Shown: one piece after another, positions 34,832 to 43,897 of the stretch | Layout of the letters: every line of letters begins with the position of its first letter | Numbering within the stretch: the first letter of the stretch is position 1 | Assembly: GCF_900115015.1 (NCBI RefSeq) | Contig: NZ_FOUZ01000013.1 | Location: 38,205 to 102,204, forward strand | Direction of reading: 5' to 3' | Length of the DNA stretch: 64,000 nucleotides | Origin: Algoriella xinjiangensis | GTDB taxonomy: Bacteria > Bacteroidota > Bacteroidia > Flavobacteriales > Weeksellaceae | Notes under the pieces: model-generated | What the model was told of the DNA's origin: nothing | Seen by the model: only the letters and a program-made list of their open reading frames with translations | Database searches by the model: none | Translations under genes and position numbers: made by a program

Positions 34832-34858
34832 GGAAATGTTGTAAACATTTCCTTTTTT
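34830..34858 (+). terminator. terminator after UspA copy 2
   Basis: Stem AAGGAAATGTT / AACATTTCCTT around GTA with T6; its first base is the last base of the UspA stop codon. Confidence 0.82.
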
Positions 34859-34912
34859 ATCTACTTGTATTTTACTGAAAACCATTTAAAAACGTGTTAT
34901 AAATAAAAATTA

Positions 34913-34920
34913 TACCTTTG
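34913..34920 (+). promoter_or_regulatory. -7 element that predicts a leaderless transcript
   Basis: TACCTTTG ends only four bases before the GTG start at 34925. With normal spacing the transcript would begin at or next to the start codon. Confidence 0.5.
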
Positions 34921-34924
34921 CACC

Positions 34925-36136
34925 GTGAAAAAAATAGCCATTGTTGGAGGTGGTGCGGCCGGATATTTTGTTGCTGCAAACCTCGGAAAAACTGTCGGAC
35001 AACAAACTGTATTGTTTGAACAAGCGACTTTACCACTTCAAAAAGTTCGTGTTTCTGGAGGAGGAAGATGTAATGTAACCCATGCATGTTTTGATCCGTT
35101 GGATTTGGTCGAATTTTATCCGCGTGGTAAAAAAGAATTATTAGGCGTTTTTTATACTTTTCAACCAGGCGATACAATGGCTTGGTTTGATGATCGTGGC
35201 GTTGCATTAAAAATAGAAGATGATAACCGTGTTTTTCCGGAAAGCGATTCATCTTTATCAATTATAGAAGCTTTGACTAAAGCTGTTGATCAAAATAAAG
35301 TTCAATTAAATTTTTCTGACGGTGTACAAGAAATTGCGAAAGTTGAAGGTGGTTATGAATTAACGACAAAATCTGGAACGCATTTTTTCGAAACTGTAAT
35401 TATTACAACTGGTAGTACTCCAAAATTCTGGAAAAGTTTAAAAACTTTGGGATTAAAAATTATTCAACCCGTACCTTCTTTGTTTACATTTAATTGTAAA
35501 GATCCACGAATTGAAGGTTTGATGGGAATTTCTTTTGAACAAACTGAAGTAAAAATTATCAATCAAAAATTAGAAGCCGATGGTCCAATGTTAATTACGC
35601 ATTGGGGTTTTAGTGGTCCTGCTATTTTGCGTTTATCTGCTTGGGGCGCTTTAAAATTGAATGATTGCGGTTATAAGTTTGATATCGAAATTAATTTCGT
35701 GAATCAATCTAAAGACGAAGTTTTTACTTTTTTGAATACTAAAAAACAAATTGACGCCAAGAAAAATGTCCATAAAAATAATCCGTTCGAATTTCCGAAA
35801 CGTTTTTGGATTAGTATTCTTAATTATTGTCAAATTGATGAAAATAAGGTATATGCAGATTTGTCTAAAAAACAAGTAGAAGCAATTTCGACAGAATTAT
35901 GTCAAGGTAGATACGCAGTAAACGGTAAAAGCACTTTTAAAGATGAATTTGTAACGGCTGGTGGAGTTGATTTAAAAGAAATTGATTTTCACTCGATGCA
36001 ATCAAAAAAAATACCCAATTTATTTATGGCTGGTGAAGTTCTAAATATTGATGCAATTACGGGCGGATTTAATTTTCAGGCTTGTTGGTCAGAAGGGTAT
36101 GTAATATCAGAAAAACTAAAAGAAATTTATCAATAG
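34925..36136 (+). CDS. HI0933/BaiN-family NAD(P)/FAD-dependent oxidoreductase
   Basis: 403-residue flavoprotein. The start is GTG; it begins KKIAIVGGGAAGYFVAANL (dinucleotide-binding fold) and continues with VRVSGGGRCNVTHA, the family mark of the HI0933/YhiN group. The C-terminal FMAGEVLNIDAITGGFNFQACWSEG closes the FAD site. The biochemical role is unknown for most members; BaiN acts on bile acids in Clostridium but that is not transferable. The -7 box four bases upstream makes a leaderless mRNA likely, which suits a GTG start with no ribosome site. Confidence 0.9.
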   Translation: MKKIAIVGGGAAGYFVAANLGKTVGQQTVLFEQATLPLQKVRVSGGGRCNVTHACFDPLDLVEFYPRGKKELLGVFYTFQPGDTMAWFDDRGVALKIEDDNRVFPESDSSLSIIEALTKAVDQNKVQLNFSDGVQEIAKVEGGYELTTKSGTHFFETVIITTGSTPKFWKSLKTLGLKIIQPVPSLFTFNCKDPRIEGLMGISFEQTEVKIINQKLEADGPMLITHWGFSGPAILRLSAWGALKLNDCGYKFDIEINFVNQSKDEVFTFLNTKKQIDAKKNVHKNNPFEFPKRFWISILNYCQIDENKVYADLSKKQVEAISTELCQGRYAVNGKSTFKDEFVTAGGVDLKEIDFHSMQSKKIPNLFMAGEVLNIDAITGGFNFQACWSEGYVISEKLKEIYQ

Positions 36137-36203
36137 TGTATGTTTTACACAGTTAAAAATTGAGTGGTAAACATTGATTTTAAAGATTTTTTTAAAAATT
36201 ACT

Positions 36204-36242
36204 ATGTTAACATAACATTATTATAAAATTATGTTATTTTTG
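36204..36242 (+). promoter_or_regulatory. promoter and repeated half sites before the FadL-type gene
   Basis: TATTTTTG at 36235-36242 is the -7 match. Upstream are ATGTTAACAT (36204-36213, a perfect palindrome), TAACAT at 36213-36218 and ATGTTA at 36231-36236, so the half site ATGTTA appears four times around the -33 position. A regulator site is likely. Confidence 0.45.
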
Positions 36243-36274
36243 TTAAAAGGTATTAATTTAAACGAACAAAAAAT

Positions 36275-37507
36275 ATGAAGAAAATTTTTCTAACCCTAGC
36301 ATTAATCGGCTTATCATCTTCTGCTTTTGCAGGTGGTTACCGTGTTGCTTTACAAGGAGTTCGCCAAGCAGCATTGGGAGGGACTTCGTCTACACAAACA
36401 CGTGATGCGAGTGTGGCTTTTTATAACCCTGCTGGTTTAGCTTTTGTTGACAGTAAATTGAGTATTGCAGTTGGTGGATTTGGTGTAAAAACTGCCGTAA
36501 AATGGCAAGATCCTTTGACTTTACAAAAATCTGAAACAGATAATAAACTAGGAACGCCAATGTATGTTGCAGTAAGTTATAAGCCTGCTGATGACGTTGC
36601 AATTGGTATTAGTGTAACAACGCCTTTTGGTAGTTCTGTTACTTGGCCAGAAGATTGGCCAAACAAAGCAAATATTACGCATATTGATTTAAAAGCATTT
36701 AATATTCAGCCAACAATTGCTTACCGTTTTAACGATTGGTTTAGTATTGGTGCTGGTTTTATTTATACACACGGAACAGCTAAATTAGAGAAAATACAAA
36801 CTGTTGCGGGTAACGATATCAAATTAAAATTAGAGGATAAAGATGCACATGGTTTAGGTTTCAATATTGGAGCAATGTTTAAACCAAATGATAAATTAGG
36901 AGTTGGTATTGCTTACCGTTCTAATGTAGATGTATCTGCAAATAAAGGTGATGTAACTTGGACTAATGTACCATCTGCATTATCTGCAAATGTTCCTTTT
37001 AATACAGATAAATGGAACACAGTTTTACCATTACCATCAGAATTTACTTTTGGATTATCATACAAAGTTTTACCAAAATTAGAATTATTTGGAGACATTG
37101 TTTGGGCAAACTGGACACGTTACAAAAGTTTAGACATCAATTTATACAACGATGCATCTAATACTTTTTACACATCATCATCTAAAAAAGAATGGAAAGA
37201 TAATACGGTTTTCCGTTTTGGAGCAGAATATACTTTCACAGACAATATTCAAGGACGTGTAGGATATTACCACGACAAATCGCCTGTGCCAAGTGCGTTT
37301 TGGTCATCAGAAACACCAAGTACAAACTTAAATTCGTTTTCTGCAGGTTTAGGAATCAAATTAAACTCTGGTTTCTATGTTGATTTATTTGGGTCTTATG
37401 TTCAAGGAGAAGAAAGACACGTGAATAATATAGCAGATAATTTTGTTGGAGATGTAAAATTACACGCAATAAACTTTGGTTTAGGTGTAACGTATAACCT
37501 TAAATAA
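36275..37507 (+). CDS. FadL/OmpP1/TodX-family outer-membrane transporter
   Basis: Long-chain fatty acid or hydrophobic compound channel in the outer membrane. 410 residues with a signal peptide (cut after AFAG/SAFA, residue about 19) then the FadL N-terminal plug signature GGYRVALQGVRQAALGGTSSTQTRDASVAFYNPAGLAFV (quoted in part). Barrel strands follow to a typical C-terminal NFGLGVTYNLK. The lipase-like SGNH lipoprotein starts eight bases after its stop, so both form an operon for lipid acquisition, by inference. Confidence 0.93.
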   Translation: MKKIFLTLALIGLSSSAFAGGYRVALQGVRQAALGGTSSTQTRDASVAFYNPAGLAFVDSKLSIAVGGFGVKTAVKWQDPLTLQKSETDNKLGTPMYVAVSYKPADDVAIGISVTTPFGSSVTWPEDWPNKANITHIDLKAFNIQPTIAYRFNDWFSIGAGFIYTHGTAKLEKIQTVAGNDIKLKLEDKDAHGLGFNIGAMFKPNDKLGVGIAYRSNVDVSANKGDVTWTNVPSALSANVPFNTDKWNTVLPLPSEFTFGLSYKVLPKLELFGDIVWANWTRYKSLDINLYNDASNTFYTSSSKKEWKDNTVFRFGAEYTFTDNIQGRVGYYHDKSPVPSAFWSSETPSTNLNSFSAGLGIKLNSGFYVDLFGSYVQGEERHVNNIADNFVGDVKLHAINFGLGVTYNLK

Positions 37508-37515
37508 GACTAAAA

Positions 37516-38985
37516 ATGAAACACTTAAATAAAATATTATTAGTTGCTTTAGCAGCAGCAATGTTTAGTTGTGATGATGATTTTGAGCATCCAGTAGAAG
37601 ATTTTCAAGTAACAAAAGGTGATGCAGATTTTTCGAAATACATCGCTTTAGGAAACTCATTAACATCAGGATATAGAGATAACGCTTTGTATCATTCAGG
37701 ACAAGAAAATTCTTACCCAAATATGTTAGCTGGATTGATGAAAGCTGCGGGTGGTGGAGAATTTAAAATTCCGTATATGCCAAATGATACAGGAGGTTTT
37801 ACAGATACAGACATACCAGGTTATCCAGGTAAATTAGTTTTACAAATTGTAAATGGTTCATTATCTCCAGTTCCAACTGCAGCAGGTGGTGCATTAGATA
37901 ATATAGCTGCTGCAGGACCTTATCAAAATATGGGAGTTCCAGGTGCAAAATCTTATCATTTGGCAGCAGATGGTTATGGTAACGCAGCATATGTTAGATT
38001 AGGAAAAGCTAATCCATATTTTTCTCGTTTTGCATCAAGTGGAACAACATCGGTTGTTAAAGACGCAGTAGCACAAGATCCTACATTCTTTTCTTTGTGG
38101 ATTGGGAATAATGATGTTTTAGGTTACGCGACTAGTGGAGGTGTTGGTGTAGATCATAACGTAACAAATAATGTAGATGCTGCAACTTATGGTGGTAGTG
38201 ATATCTCAAACGCTAACGTAGTAAAAGCATCAATAAATGGAATTTTAAAAGCGATGACGGCTAAAGGAGCAAAAGGAGTTATTGCAAATATTCCTTCTGT
38301 TACATCTATTCCTTATTTTACAACTGTGCCAGCAACTCCAATTACAGGATTGGCTGATGCGCAAGTTACAGCATTAATGTCAGCTCAAGCTTACGGGAGT
38401 TATAATGCAGGTTTAGGGAAAGCAAAAGCTGCAGGTTTACTTTCTGATGCTGAGTATCAAGAACGTTTAATTAAATTTACGGCTGGTGCAACTATTAATG
38501 GTGCTGTAATCGTAGACAAAGATTTAACTAATTTGGCTGCTTTAGGTTTGCCGAGTTATAGACAAACAACGTCTAAAGATTTGATAGTTTTAACTGCAGC
38601 AAGTTTATTACCTAAAGGTTACGGAACCCAAATAGCTTTGGAAGACAAATATGTGTTAACAGCAAAAGAAACAGCAAAAGCAGAAGCAGCTGTTACTAAA
38701 TATAATGCTGCAATTGCGGAATTAGCAACAGCTTACAATTTAGCTTTTGTTGATGCACATGCGCAAATGCAACGTTTAAGTTCAGCTTCAGGAATCAAGT
38801 TTTATGGTCAAACATATACAACGACTTTTGTTTCTGGTGGAGCTTTTTCTTTAGATGGTGTTCACTTAACTGGTAACGGTTATGCAATTGTTGCAAACAT
38901 GTTTGTAGATGCAATCAATCAAAAATATCATTCTACATTAAGAAAAGTATATCCAGGAGATTATCCAGGAATTGCAATTCCTTAA
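37516..38985 (+). CDS. SGNH/GDSL-type hydrolase lipoprotein
   Basis: 489 residues. Lipobox AAMFSC (Cys19) makes it a lipoprotein, likely in the outer membrane. SGNH blocks are visible: ALGNSLTSGY (catalytic Ser48 within the GNSLT block, the GDSL position), LWIGNNDVLGYA (block III) and DGVHLTGNGYAIVANMF (block V, Asp/His). Long Ala-rich and Gly-rich stretches fill the middle. Coupled to the FadL gene, it may release fatty acids from lipids that the porin then imports; this pairing is recurrent in flavobacteria by my recollection. Confidence 0.9.
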   Translation: MKHLNKILLVALAAAMFSCDDDFEHPVEDFQVTKGDADFSKYIALGNSLTSGYRDNALYHSGQENSYPNMLAGLMKAAGGGEFKIPYMPNDTGGFTDTDIPGYPGKLVLQIVNGSLSPVPTAAGGALDNIAAAGPYQNMGVPGAKSYHLAADGYGNAAYVRLGKANPYFSRFASSGTTSVVKDAVAQDPTFFSLWIGNNDVLGYATSGGVGVDHNVTNNVDAATYGGSDISNANVVKASINGILKAMTAKGAKGVIANIPSVTSIPYFTTVPATPITGLADAQVTALMSAQAYGSYNAGLGKAKAAGLLSDAEYQERLIKFTAGATINGAVIVDKDLTNLAALGLPSYRQTTSKDLIVLTAASLLPKGYGTQIALEDKYVLTAKETAKAEAAVTKYNAAIAELATAYNLAFVDAHAQMQRLSSASGIKFYGQTYTTTFVSGGAFSLDGVHLTGNGYAIVANMFVDAINQKYHSTLRKVYPGDYPGIAIP

Positions 38986-39009
38986 TCGATTTGATTTATA
39001 AATACTAAA

Positions 39010-39038
39010 AAAAGCCACTCAATTTGAGTGGCTTTTTT
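39010..39038. terminator. bidirectional terminator between SGNH gene and fbp
   Basis: AAAGCCACTCAATTTGAGTGGCTTT with A-run before and T7 after. It nearly matches the terminator at 9729. Confidence 0.88.
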
Positions 39039-39057
39039 TAGTTTATGTAGTTTACTA

Positions 39058-40074
39058 TTATTTCAATTCTTCACTACGCATAAATTCTTCTGCTTTTTTG
39101 ACCATGTTTTTTGATCCACAAAAGAAAGGAATACGTTGGTGTAATTCTGTAGGTTCGATATCCATAATACGTTGAAAACCATCGGAAGCTTTACCACCAG
39201 CTTGTTCAGCGATAAATGCCATTGGATTACATTCGTACAATAAACGTAATTTACCATGAGGGTTATTTGTTCCAGATGGATAAATATAAATTCCACCTTT
39301 CAACATATTTCTATGAAAATCAGAACATAAAGAACCAATGTAACGAGATGTGTAAGGACGATCTTCTTCATCTGCTTGACAATATTTAAGATAATTTTTT
39401 ACACCTTGTGGAAATTTAACATAATTACCTTCGTTTACCGAATAGATGTTTCCATCTTCTGGAATACACATATTTGGATGAGACAAGTAAAATGTACCAA
39501 TACCTGGGTTTAATGTAAATCCATTTACACCATTTCCTGTTGTATAAACCAACATTGTCGATGTTCCGTAAATTACATATCCAGCAGCAATTTGCTTATT
39601 TCCGGGTTGTAGAAAATCTTCTAAAGTAACAGGAGTTCCTGTTTCTGTAACACGATGATAGATAGAGAAAATTGTACCAACAGAAACATTAACATCAATA
39701 TTAGATGATCCATCCAAAGGATCAATTAATACAACATATTTACTGTTTTTAGAATGTTCTGCACCTTTAATTTCGATAAAATCTTCGTTTTCTTCCGAAG
39801 CAATACCACAAACTACTTCGCGCTGCGATAGAGTTTCGATAAAAGTTTCATTTGCAAAGACGTCTAATTTTTGTTGTTTTTCGCCTTGTACATTTTCATT
39901 ACCAAATTCGCCTAAAATGTTAACTAATCCCGCTTTATTTACTTTGTAGTTAACCACTTTTGTTGCTAATTTGATTGAGCTCAGTAGTCGAGAAAGCTCT
40001 CCAGTAGAATAGATAAAATCTGCTTGGTTTTCGATAATAAACTCTCCAAGAGTTTGATGAGAATTTGTTGCCAT
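39058..40074 (-). CDS. fbp: fructose-1,6-bisphosphatase, class 1
   Basis: Gluconeogenic phosphatase. 338 residues with the metal and phosphate sites [24 protein letters not shown] (quoted in part), SIY...HRV and the late [19 protein letters not shown]. Length is typical of bacterial class I enzymes. Divergent from lysC, the usual flavobacterial arrangement. Confidence 0.96.
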   Translation of the reverse strand: MATNSHQTLGEFIIENQADFIYSTGELSRLLSSIKLATKVVNYKVNKAGLVNILGEFGNENVQGEKQQKLDVFANETFIETLSQREVVCGIASEENEDFIEIKGAEHSKNSKYVVLIDPLDGSSNIDVNVSVGTIFSIYHRVTETGTPVTLEDFLQPGNKQIAAGYVIYGTSTMLVYTTGNGVNGFTLNPGIGTFYLSHPNMCIPEDGNIYSVNEGNYVKFPQGVKNYLKYCQADEEDRPYTSRYIGSLCSDFHRNMLKGGIYIYPSGTNNPHGKLRLLYECNPMAFIAEQAGGKASDGFQRIMDIEPTELHQRIPFFCGSKNMVKKAEEFMRSEELK

Positions 40075-40223
40075 AACTGTGTTTTGCTCGTCAAATATCG
40101 GAATAAAAACTCAATTTTCAATCATTTCAAACGTTTGAAATTGTTCTAAATACGTGAAAATCACAATTAAAATTTATTTTTTGATTTAATTCAAATCGGT
40201 CAATATATAATTTTTACTTTGGT

Positions 40224-40231
40224 TATATTTG
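40224..40231 (+). promoter_or_regulatory. -7 element of lysC-olsF
   Basis: TATATTTG; predicted leader about 30 bases. A TTTG -33 at normal spacing is not evident. Confidence 0.45.
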
Positions 40232-40265
40232 CAAGTTAATATTTTACAAAAAAAATTAGATAGAA

Positions 40266-41507
40266 ATGAAAGTTTTCAAATTCGGTGGTGCGTCCGTAAA
40301 AGATGCAGCCGGCGTTAGAAATGTTGCAGATTTACTGCAATCAGTAGGTTACGAGAATACATGTATGATTGTTTCTGCTATGGGCAAGACAACAAATGCA
40401 TTGGAAGAAGTAGTCAAACGTTATTTTGAAAACGAAGATTTCGAGAAGACAATAAATGCTGTAAAATCGCAACATTTGGATTTAGCGAAAGAATTGTTTG
40501 AGAATGCTGATGAGGTTTCGAACGAGATTTCTCAATTTTTTGATGATATTATTTCGTTTTTAAGACGTAATAAATCTCCAAATTACAGTTATGTTTATGA
40601 TCAAATAGTTTGTTGTGGAGAATTAATTTCTACAAAAATCATCAGTATGTATCTTAACTCTATTCAAGTAAAAAATGAATGGTTAGATGTGCGCGATTAT
40701 ATCAAAACAGACAATACTTACCGCGAAGGAAAAGTTGATTGGAAATTGACGGAAGAAAGTATTTCGAGATTGTCAAAAAATGGATTTTACATTACACAAG
40801 GATTTTTAGGATCTGATCCTAACTTTTTTACGACAACATTGGGTCGCGAAGGTTCTGATTATTCTGCTGCTATTTTTGCATATTGTTTAAATGCAGATAA
40901 TATGACAATTTGGAAAGATGTGCCAGGTGTTTTAAATGCCGATCCACGTTATTTTGAGAATGCAGAATTGTTAAACCATATTTCGTACGAAGAAGCAATA
41001 GAATTGGCTTATTATGGTGCATCTGTAATCCATCCAAAAACGTTGCAACCTTTGCAACAAAAGGAAATTCCATTCTTTGTAAAATCATTTATTAATCCAA
41101 CAGAAGCAGGAACAGAAGTAGCAAAAGGGCAACCTTTAGAGCCAAGTGTACCTTGTTTTATCTTGAAACGCGAACAACATTTGATTCGTTTATCAAGTAA
41201 AGATTTTTCTTTTATTACAGAAGATAAATTGAGCGGAATTTTTAATAAACTATATGATTATCAAATAAAAGTAAATTTGATGCAAAATTCAGCAATTTCA
41301 TTATCTTTATGTTTAGAGGATAAATATGATAACCTAGAAAAATTTGTTTCGGATATGAATGAAGCCTATAAAGTACACGAAGAAAATAATGTACTTTTAT
41401 ATACAATTCGTCATTTTGATGATCAATCAGACAAAGTTATTTCAAAAGAAAAAGAACTTTTGCGTCAAACTGTGCGCGAAACATTACAAATTGTTGTAAA
41501 AGCTTAA
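40266..41507 (+). CDS. lysC: aspartate kinase
   Basis: First step of the Lys/Thr/Met pathway. 413 residues: KFGGASV at 5-11, MIVSAMGKTTNALEE, GREGSDYSAAIFAYC (aspartate and ATP site), then WKDVPGVLNADPR. The C-terminal part from about residue 290 carries ACT domain strands for allosteric control. It is a monofunctional enzyme, without homoserine dehydrogenase. The olsF start codon is the next codon after its stop, so they are coupled. Confidence 0.95.
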   Translation: MKVFKFGGASVKDAAGVRNVADLLQSVGYENTCMIVSAMGKTTNALEEVVKRYFENEDFEKTINAVKSQHLDLAKELFENADEVSNEISQFFDDIISFLRRNKSPNYSYVYDQIVCCGELISTKIISMYLNSIQVKNEWLDVRDYIKTDNTYREGKVDWKLTEESISRLSKNGFYITQGFLGSDPNFFTTTLGREGSDYSAAIFAYCLNADNMTIWKDVPGVLNADPRYFENAELLNHISYEEAIELAYYGASVIHPKTLQPLQQKEIPFFVKSFINPTEAGTEVAKGQPLEPSVPCFILKREQHLIRLSSKDFSFITEDKLSGIFNKLYDYQIKVNLMQNSAISLSLCLEDKYDNLEKFVSDMNEAYKVHEENNVLLYTIRHFDDQSDKVISKEKELLRQTVRETLQIVVKA

Positions 41508-43370
41508 ATGAGTTTAGTTACTACACAAGATATATATTCGGCTACAGGTCTCTCAAAATTAGGAATAATAGGGAAGCCTGCAGCTTGGTTATTGAAAAAA
41601 ATCACCAGGTTAGATAAATTAAATAAAATCTATAATCGTGGTAAACATTTAGAATGTGCGCCGTTTTTAGATTATTTGATTGATGATTTGGGCGTGGATT
41701 ATGAAATTCACGAAGAAGATTTAAAAAGAATTCCAAAAGATGGTCCGTTTATTATTATTTCGAATCATCCACTTGGTGCTTTGGATGGAATTATTTTGAT
41801 GCACATGATGTCAAAAATTCGTCCAGATTTTAAAATCATGGGAAATTTTCTTTTACAGAAAATTAAACCTTTAGACCCAATGATTATTCCCGTAAATCCG
41901 TTCGAAACGCGTAAAGATGCCTACAGCAGTATTGGTGGAATGCGCGATGCGTTGAAATTATTGCGCGATGGTGGTTGTTTGGGAATATTTCCGGCAGGTG
42001 AAGTTTCTTATCGTGATGACGAAGGTAAAATTACCGATCGTCAGTGGCAAGAATCTGCTATGAAATTGATTAAAAAATCGAAGGTTCCAGTTGTTCCAAT
42101 GTTTTTTAGAGCAAAAAATAGCAATGTTTTTTACAGAATTGCGAAAATGCATCCAGATTTTCAAACAGCAATGTTACCTTCGGAAATGGTTAGAAAAAGA
42201 ACGCGTCCAATTCAGATTCGTATCGGAAAACCAATTTTGCAAAAACAACAAGACGAACATGTAACGATTGCAGATTTTACTGATTTCTTGAGAAAGAAAA
42301 CGTATATGCTTTCGTCCTATTATAATAAAAAAAGAAGTTTTACGGAGGTTCTTAAAAATCCGTCGAATATAGAATTAAAAATTCCGAATTTACCAAGTCT
42401 ATCTTCTTCAAATAAAAAGGTTAAGCCGATTGTAGCTGAAACTAATTTAGACCTAATTTTAAAGGATATTGAAGGTTTACATCGCGACGAAGATTCATTA
42501 TTATTTACAAATAATAACTATGAATGCTTTTTTACGAGAGCAGAAAATATTCCAAATATTTTAAGAGAAATTGGTCGTTTACGCGAGATTACTTTTAGAG
42601 AAATTGGGGAAGGAACTAATGATGAAATTGATTTAGACCGTTTTGATAATCATTATCATCATTTGTTTTTATGGGATAAAGATGGAAACAAAATTGTTGG
42701 TGCATATCGTATGGCAATTGGTTCTGAGGTTTATGAAAAGTACGGAATTAGTGGTTTTTATGTTCACGAATTATTCAATTTTGATCCAGAAATTCATCCT
42801 TTCTTTAATAAATGTATCGAAATGGGACGTGCTTTTGTAACAAGTGCGTATCAGCAAAAGCCTATGCCGTTATTTTTACTTTGGCGTGGAATTGTGCATA
42901 TTACATTGCGTAATCCGAACCAAAAATTTATAATTGGAGGTGTAAGTATCAGTAATAAGTTTTCTGATTTCTCAAAATCATTGATGATTGAGTTTATGAA
43001 ATCACATTATTACGATTCTACGGTTGCACAATATGTACGTGCGAAAAATGAGTTTAAAGTAAAGCTGAAAGAAAAAGATAAAGAATTTATTTTTGATGAA
43101 TCTGAAGCTGATTTAAATAAATTTGATAAACTGATTGACGAATTAGAACCAAATATGTTGCGTTTACCAGTTTTGATTAAGAAATATATCAAACAAAATG
43201 CGAAAGTAATTGCGTTTAATGTTGATCCAAAATTTAATGATGCGATTGATGGATTGATGTATATTAGAGTTTCTGATATTCCAGAATCTACTGTTCGTCC
43301 AGTTTTAGAAGATATTCAAGCAGAATTAGACCGTAAAATAAAGTCAGGAAAATTTGATGGAGTTTTGTAA
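41508..43370 (+). CDS. olsF: bifunctional acyltransferase for ornithine/amino-lipid synthesis (OlsF-like)
   Basis: 620 residues in two halves. The N-terminal half (about 70-270) is a PlsC-like lysophospholipid acyltransferase with SNHPLGALDG (His87, Asp93, an H-x5-D variant of HX4D) and PAGEVSYR. The C-terminal half (about 325-500) is an OlsB-like GNAT N-acyltransferase (REIGRLREITFREIGEGTNDEIDLDRFDNHYHHLFLWD and MGRAFV). In Serratia the fused protein OlsF makes ornithine lipid, and Flavobacterium johnsoniae has a homologue; here glycine or serine could equally be the amino acceptor. Follows lysC without a gap and ends at a terminator. Confidence 0.85.
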   Translation: MSLVTTQDIYSATGLSKLGIIGKPAAWLLKKITRLDKLNKIYNRGKHLECAPFLDYLIDDLGVDYEIHEEDLKRIPKDGPFIIISNHPLGALDGIILMHMMSKIRPDFKIMGNFLLQKIKPLDPMIIPVNPFETRKDAYSSIGGMRDALKLLRDGGCLGIFPAGEVSYRDDEGKITDRQWQESAMKLIKKSKVPVVPMFFRAKNSNVFYRIAKMHPDFQTAMLPSEMVRKRTRPIQIRIGKPILQKQQDEHVTIADFTDFLRKKTYMLSSYYNKKRSFTEVLKNPSNIELKIPNLPSLSSSNKKVKPIVAETNLDLILKDIEGLHRDEDSLLFTNNNYECFFTRAENIPNILREIGRLREITFREIGEGTNDEIDLDRFDNHYHHLFLWDKDGNKIVGAYRMAIGSEVYEKYGISGFYVHELFNFDPEIHPFFNKCIEMGRAFVTSAYQQKPMPLFLLWRGIVHITLRNPNQKFIIGGVSISNKFSDFSKSLMIEFMKSHYYDSTVAQYVRAKNEFKVKLKEKDKEFIFDESEADLNKFDKLIDELEPNMLRLPVLIKKYIKQNAKVIAFNVDPKFNDAIDGLMYIRVSDIPESTVRPVLEDIQAELDRKIKSGKFDGVL

Positions 43371-43399
43371 TAAGCTCCATTTTTAAAAATAGAGATAAA

Positions 43400-43432
43400 A
43401 AAAAAGCGCTAAACTTAGTTTAGCGCTTTTTA
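43400..43432. terminator. bidirectional terminator between olsF and lipoprotein copy 2
   Basis: AAAAGCGCTAAACT T AGTTTAGCGCTTTT: near-perfect 13-base arms around one base, with A-run and T-run. Confidence 0.85.
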
Positions 43433-43451
43433 TATTTTAGCTTCGCTCTAA

Positions 43452-43661
43452 TTATTTAGCTACTGCTGCTGAGTCAACTACTGCTGCTGCAGAATCAACT
43501 GTTGCTGCTGCTGAATCAACTACTGCTGCTGCAGAATCAACTACTGCTACTGCAGAATCAACTGCTGGTGCTTCAACTGGTGCTTCTTCAGTTTTCTCTC
43601 CACAAGATACTGCTCCTAATGATAAAGTTGCTACTGCAACTACTGCGAAAAATTTTTTCAT
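43452..43661 (-). CDS. small Ala-rich heptad-repeat lipoprotein, copy 2
   Basis: 69 residues. Signal and lipobox (MKKFFAVVAVATLSLGAVSC) differ from copy 1 by one residue. After the Cys come GEKTEEAPVEAPA and then five V-D-S-A-x-A-x heptads, ending AAVAK. The codons of the repeats are themselves repetitive (GATTCAGCAGC type), so the gene is prone to length change. Small, lipidated, Ala-rich and lysine-terminated like copy 1. A minus-strand -7 box is at 43704-43711. Function unknown. Confidence 0.85.
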   Translation of the reverse strand: MKKFFAVVAVATLSLGAVSCGEKTEEAPVEAPAVDSAVAVVDSAAAVVDSAAATVDSAAAVVDSAAVAK

Positions 43662-43703
43662 TTTTTTAAATTTAATCGATTAAACGTTTGTTATTTGATA
43701 TAT

Positions 43704-43711
43704 CAAAGGTA
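43704..43711 (-). promoter_or_regulatory. -7 element of lipoprotein copy 2
   Basis: Minus-strand TACCTTTG (CAAAGGTA as written), leader about 38 bases. Confidence 0.5.
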
Positions 43712-43842
43712 GAATGATTTTGACGTGATTTGATAAAAAATAATTGTAATTATTTTGTAAATCAAATTCTATTTTACAAAACGCTATAATTCACTAAAAT
43801 AAACGTTGAAATTTTCCGAAATTTTAAAATTATTTAGATACA

Positions 43843-43878
43843 AAAAACCCTCAAAAAAGGTCATTTTTTGAGGGTTTT
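43843..43878 (-). terminator. terminator of argH
   Basis: Stem ACCCTCAAAAAA / TTTTTTGAGGGT around GGTCA; on the minus strand a T-run follows. Confidence 0.82.
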
Positions 43879-43897
43879 ACATTCATTTCTGAATCGT

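Noticed and set aside
34872..35261. Minus-strand frame of 129 codons inside the HI0933-type gene
   Set aside because: It overlaps the start of a real flavoprotein gene and its residue pattern is the antisense shadow of that gene.
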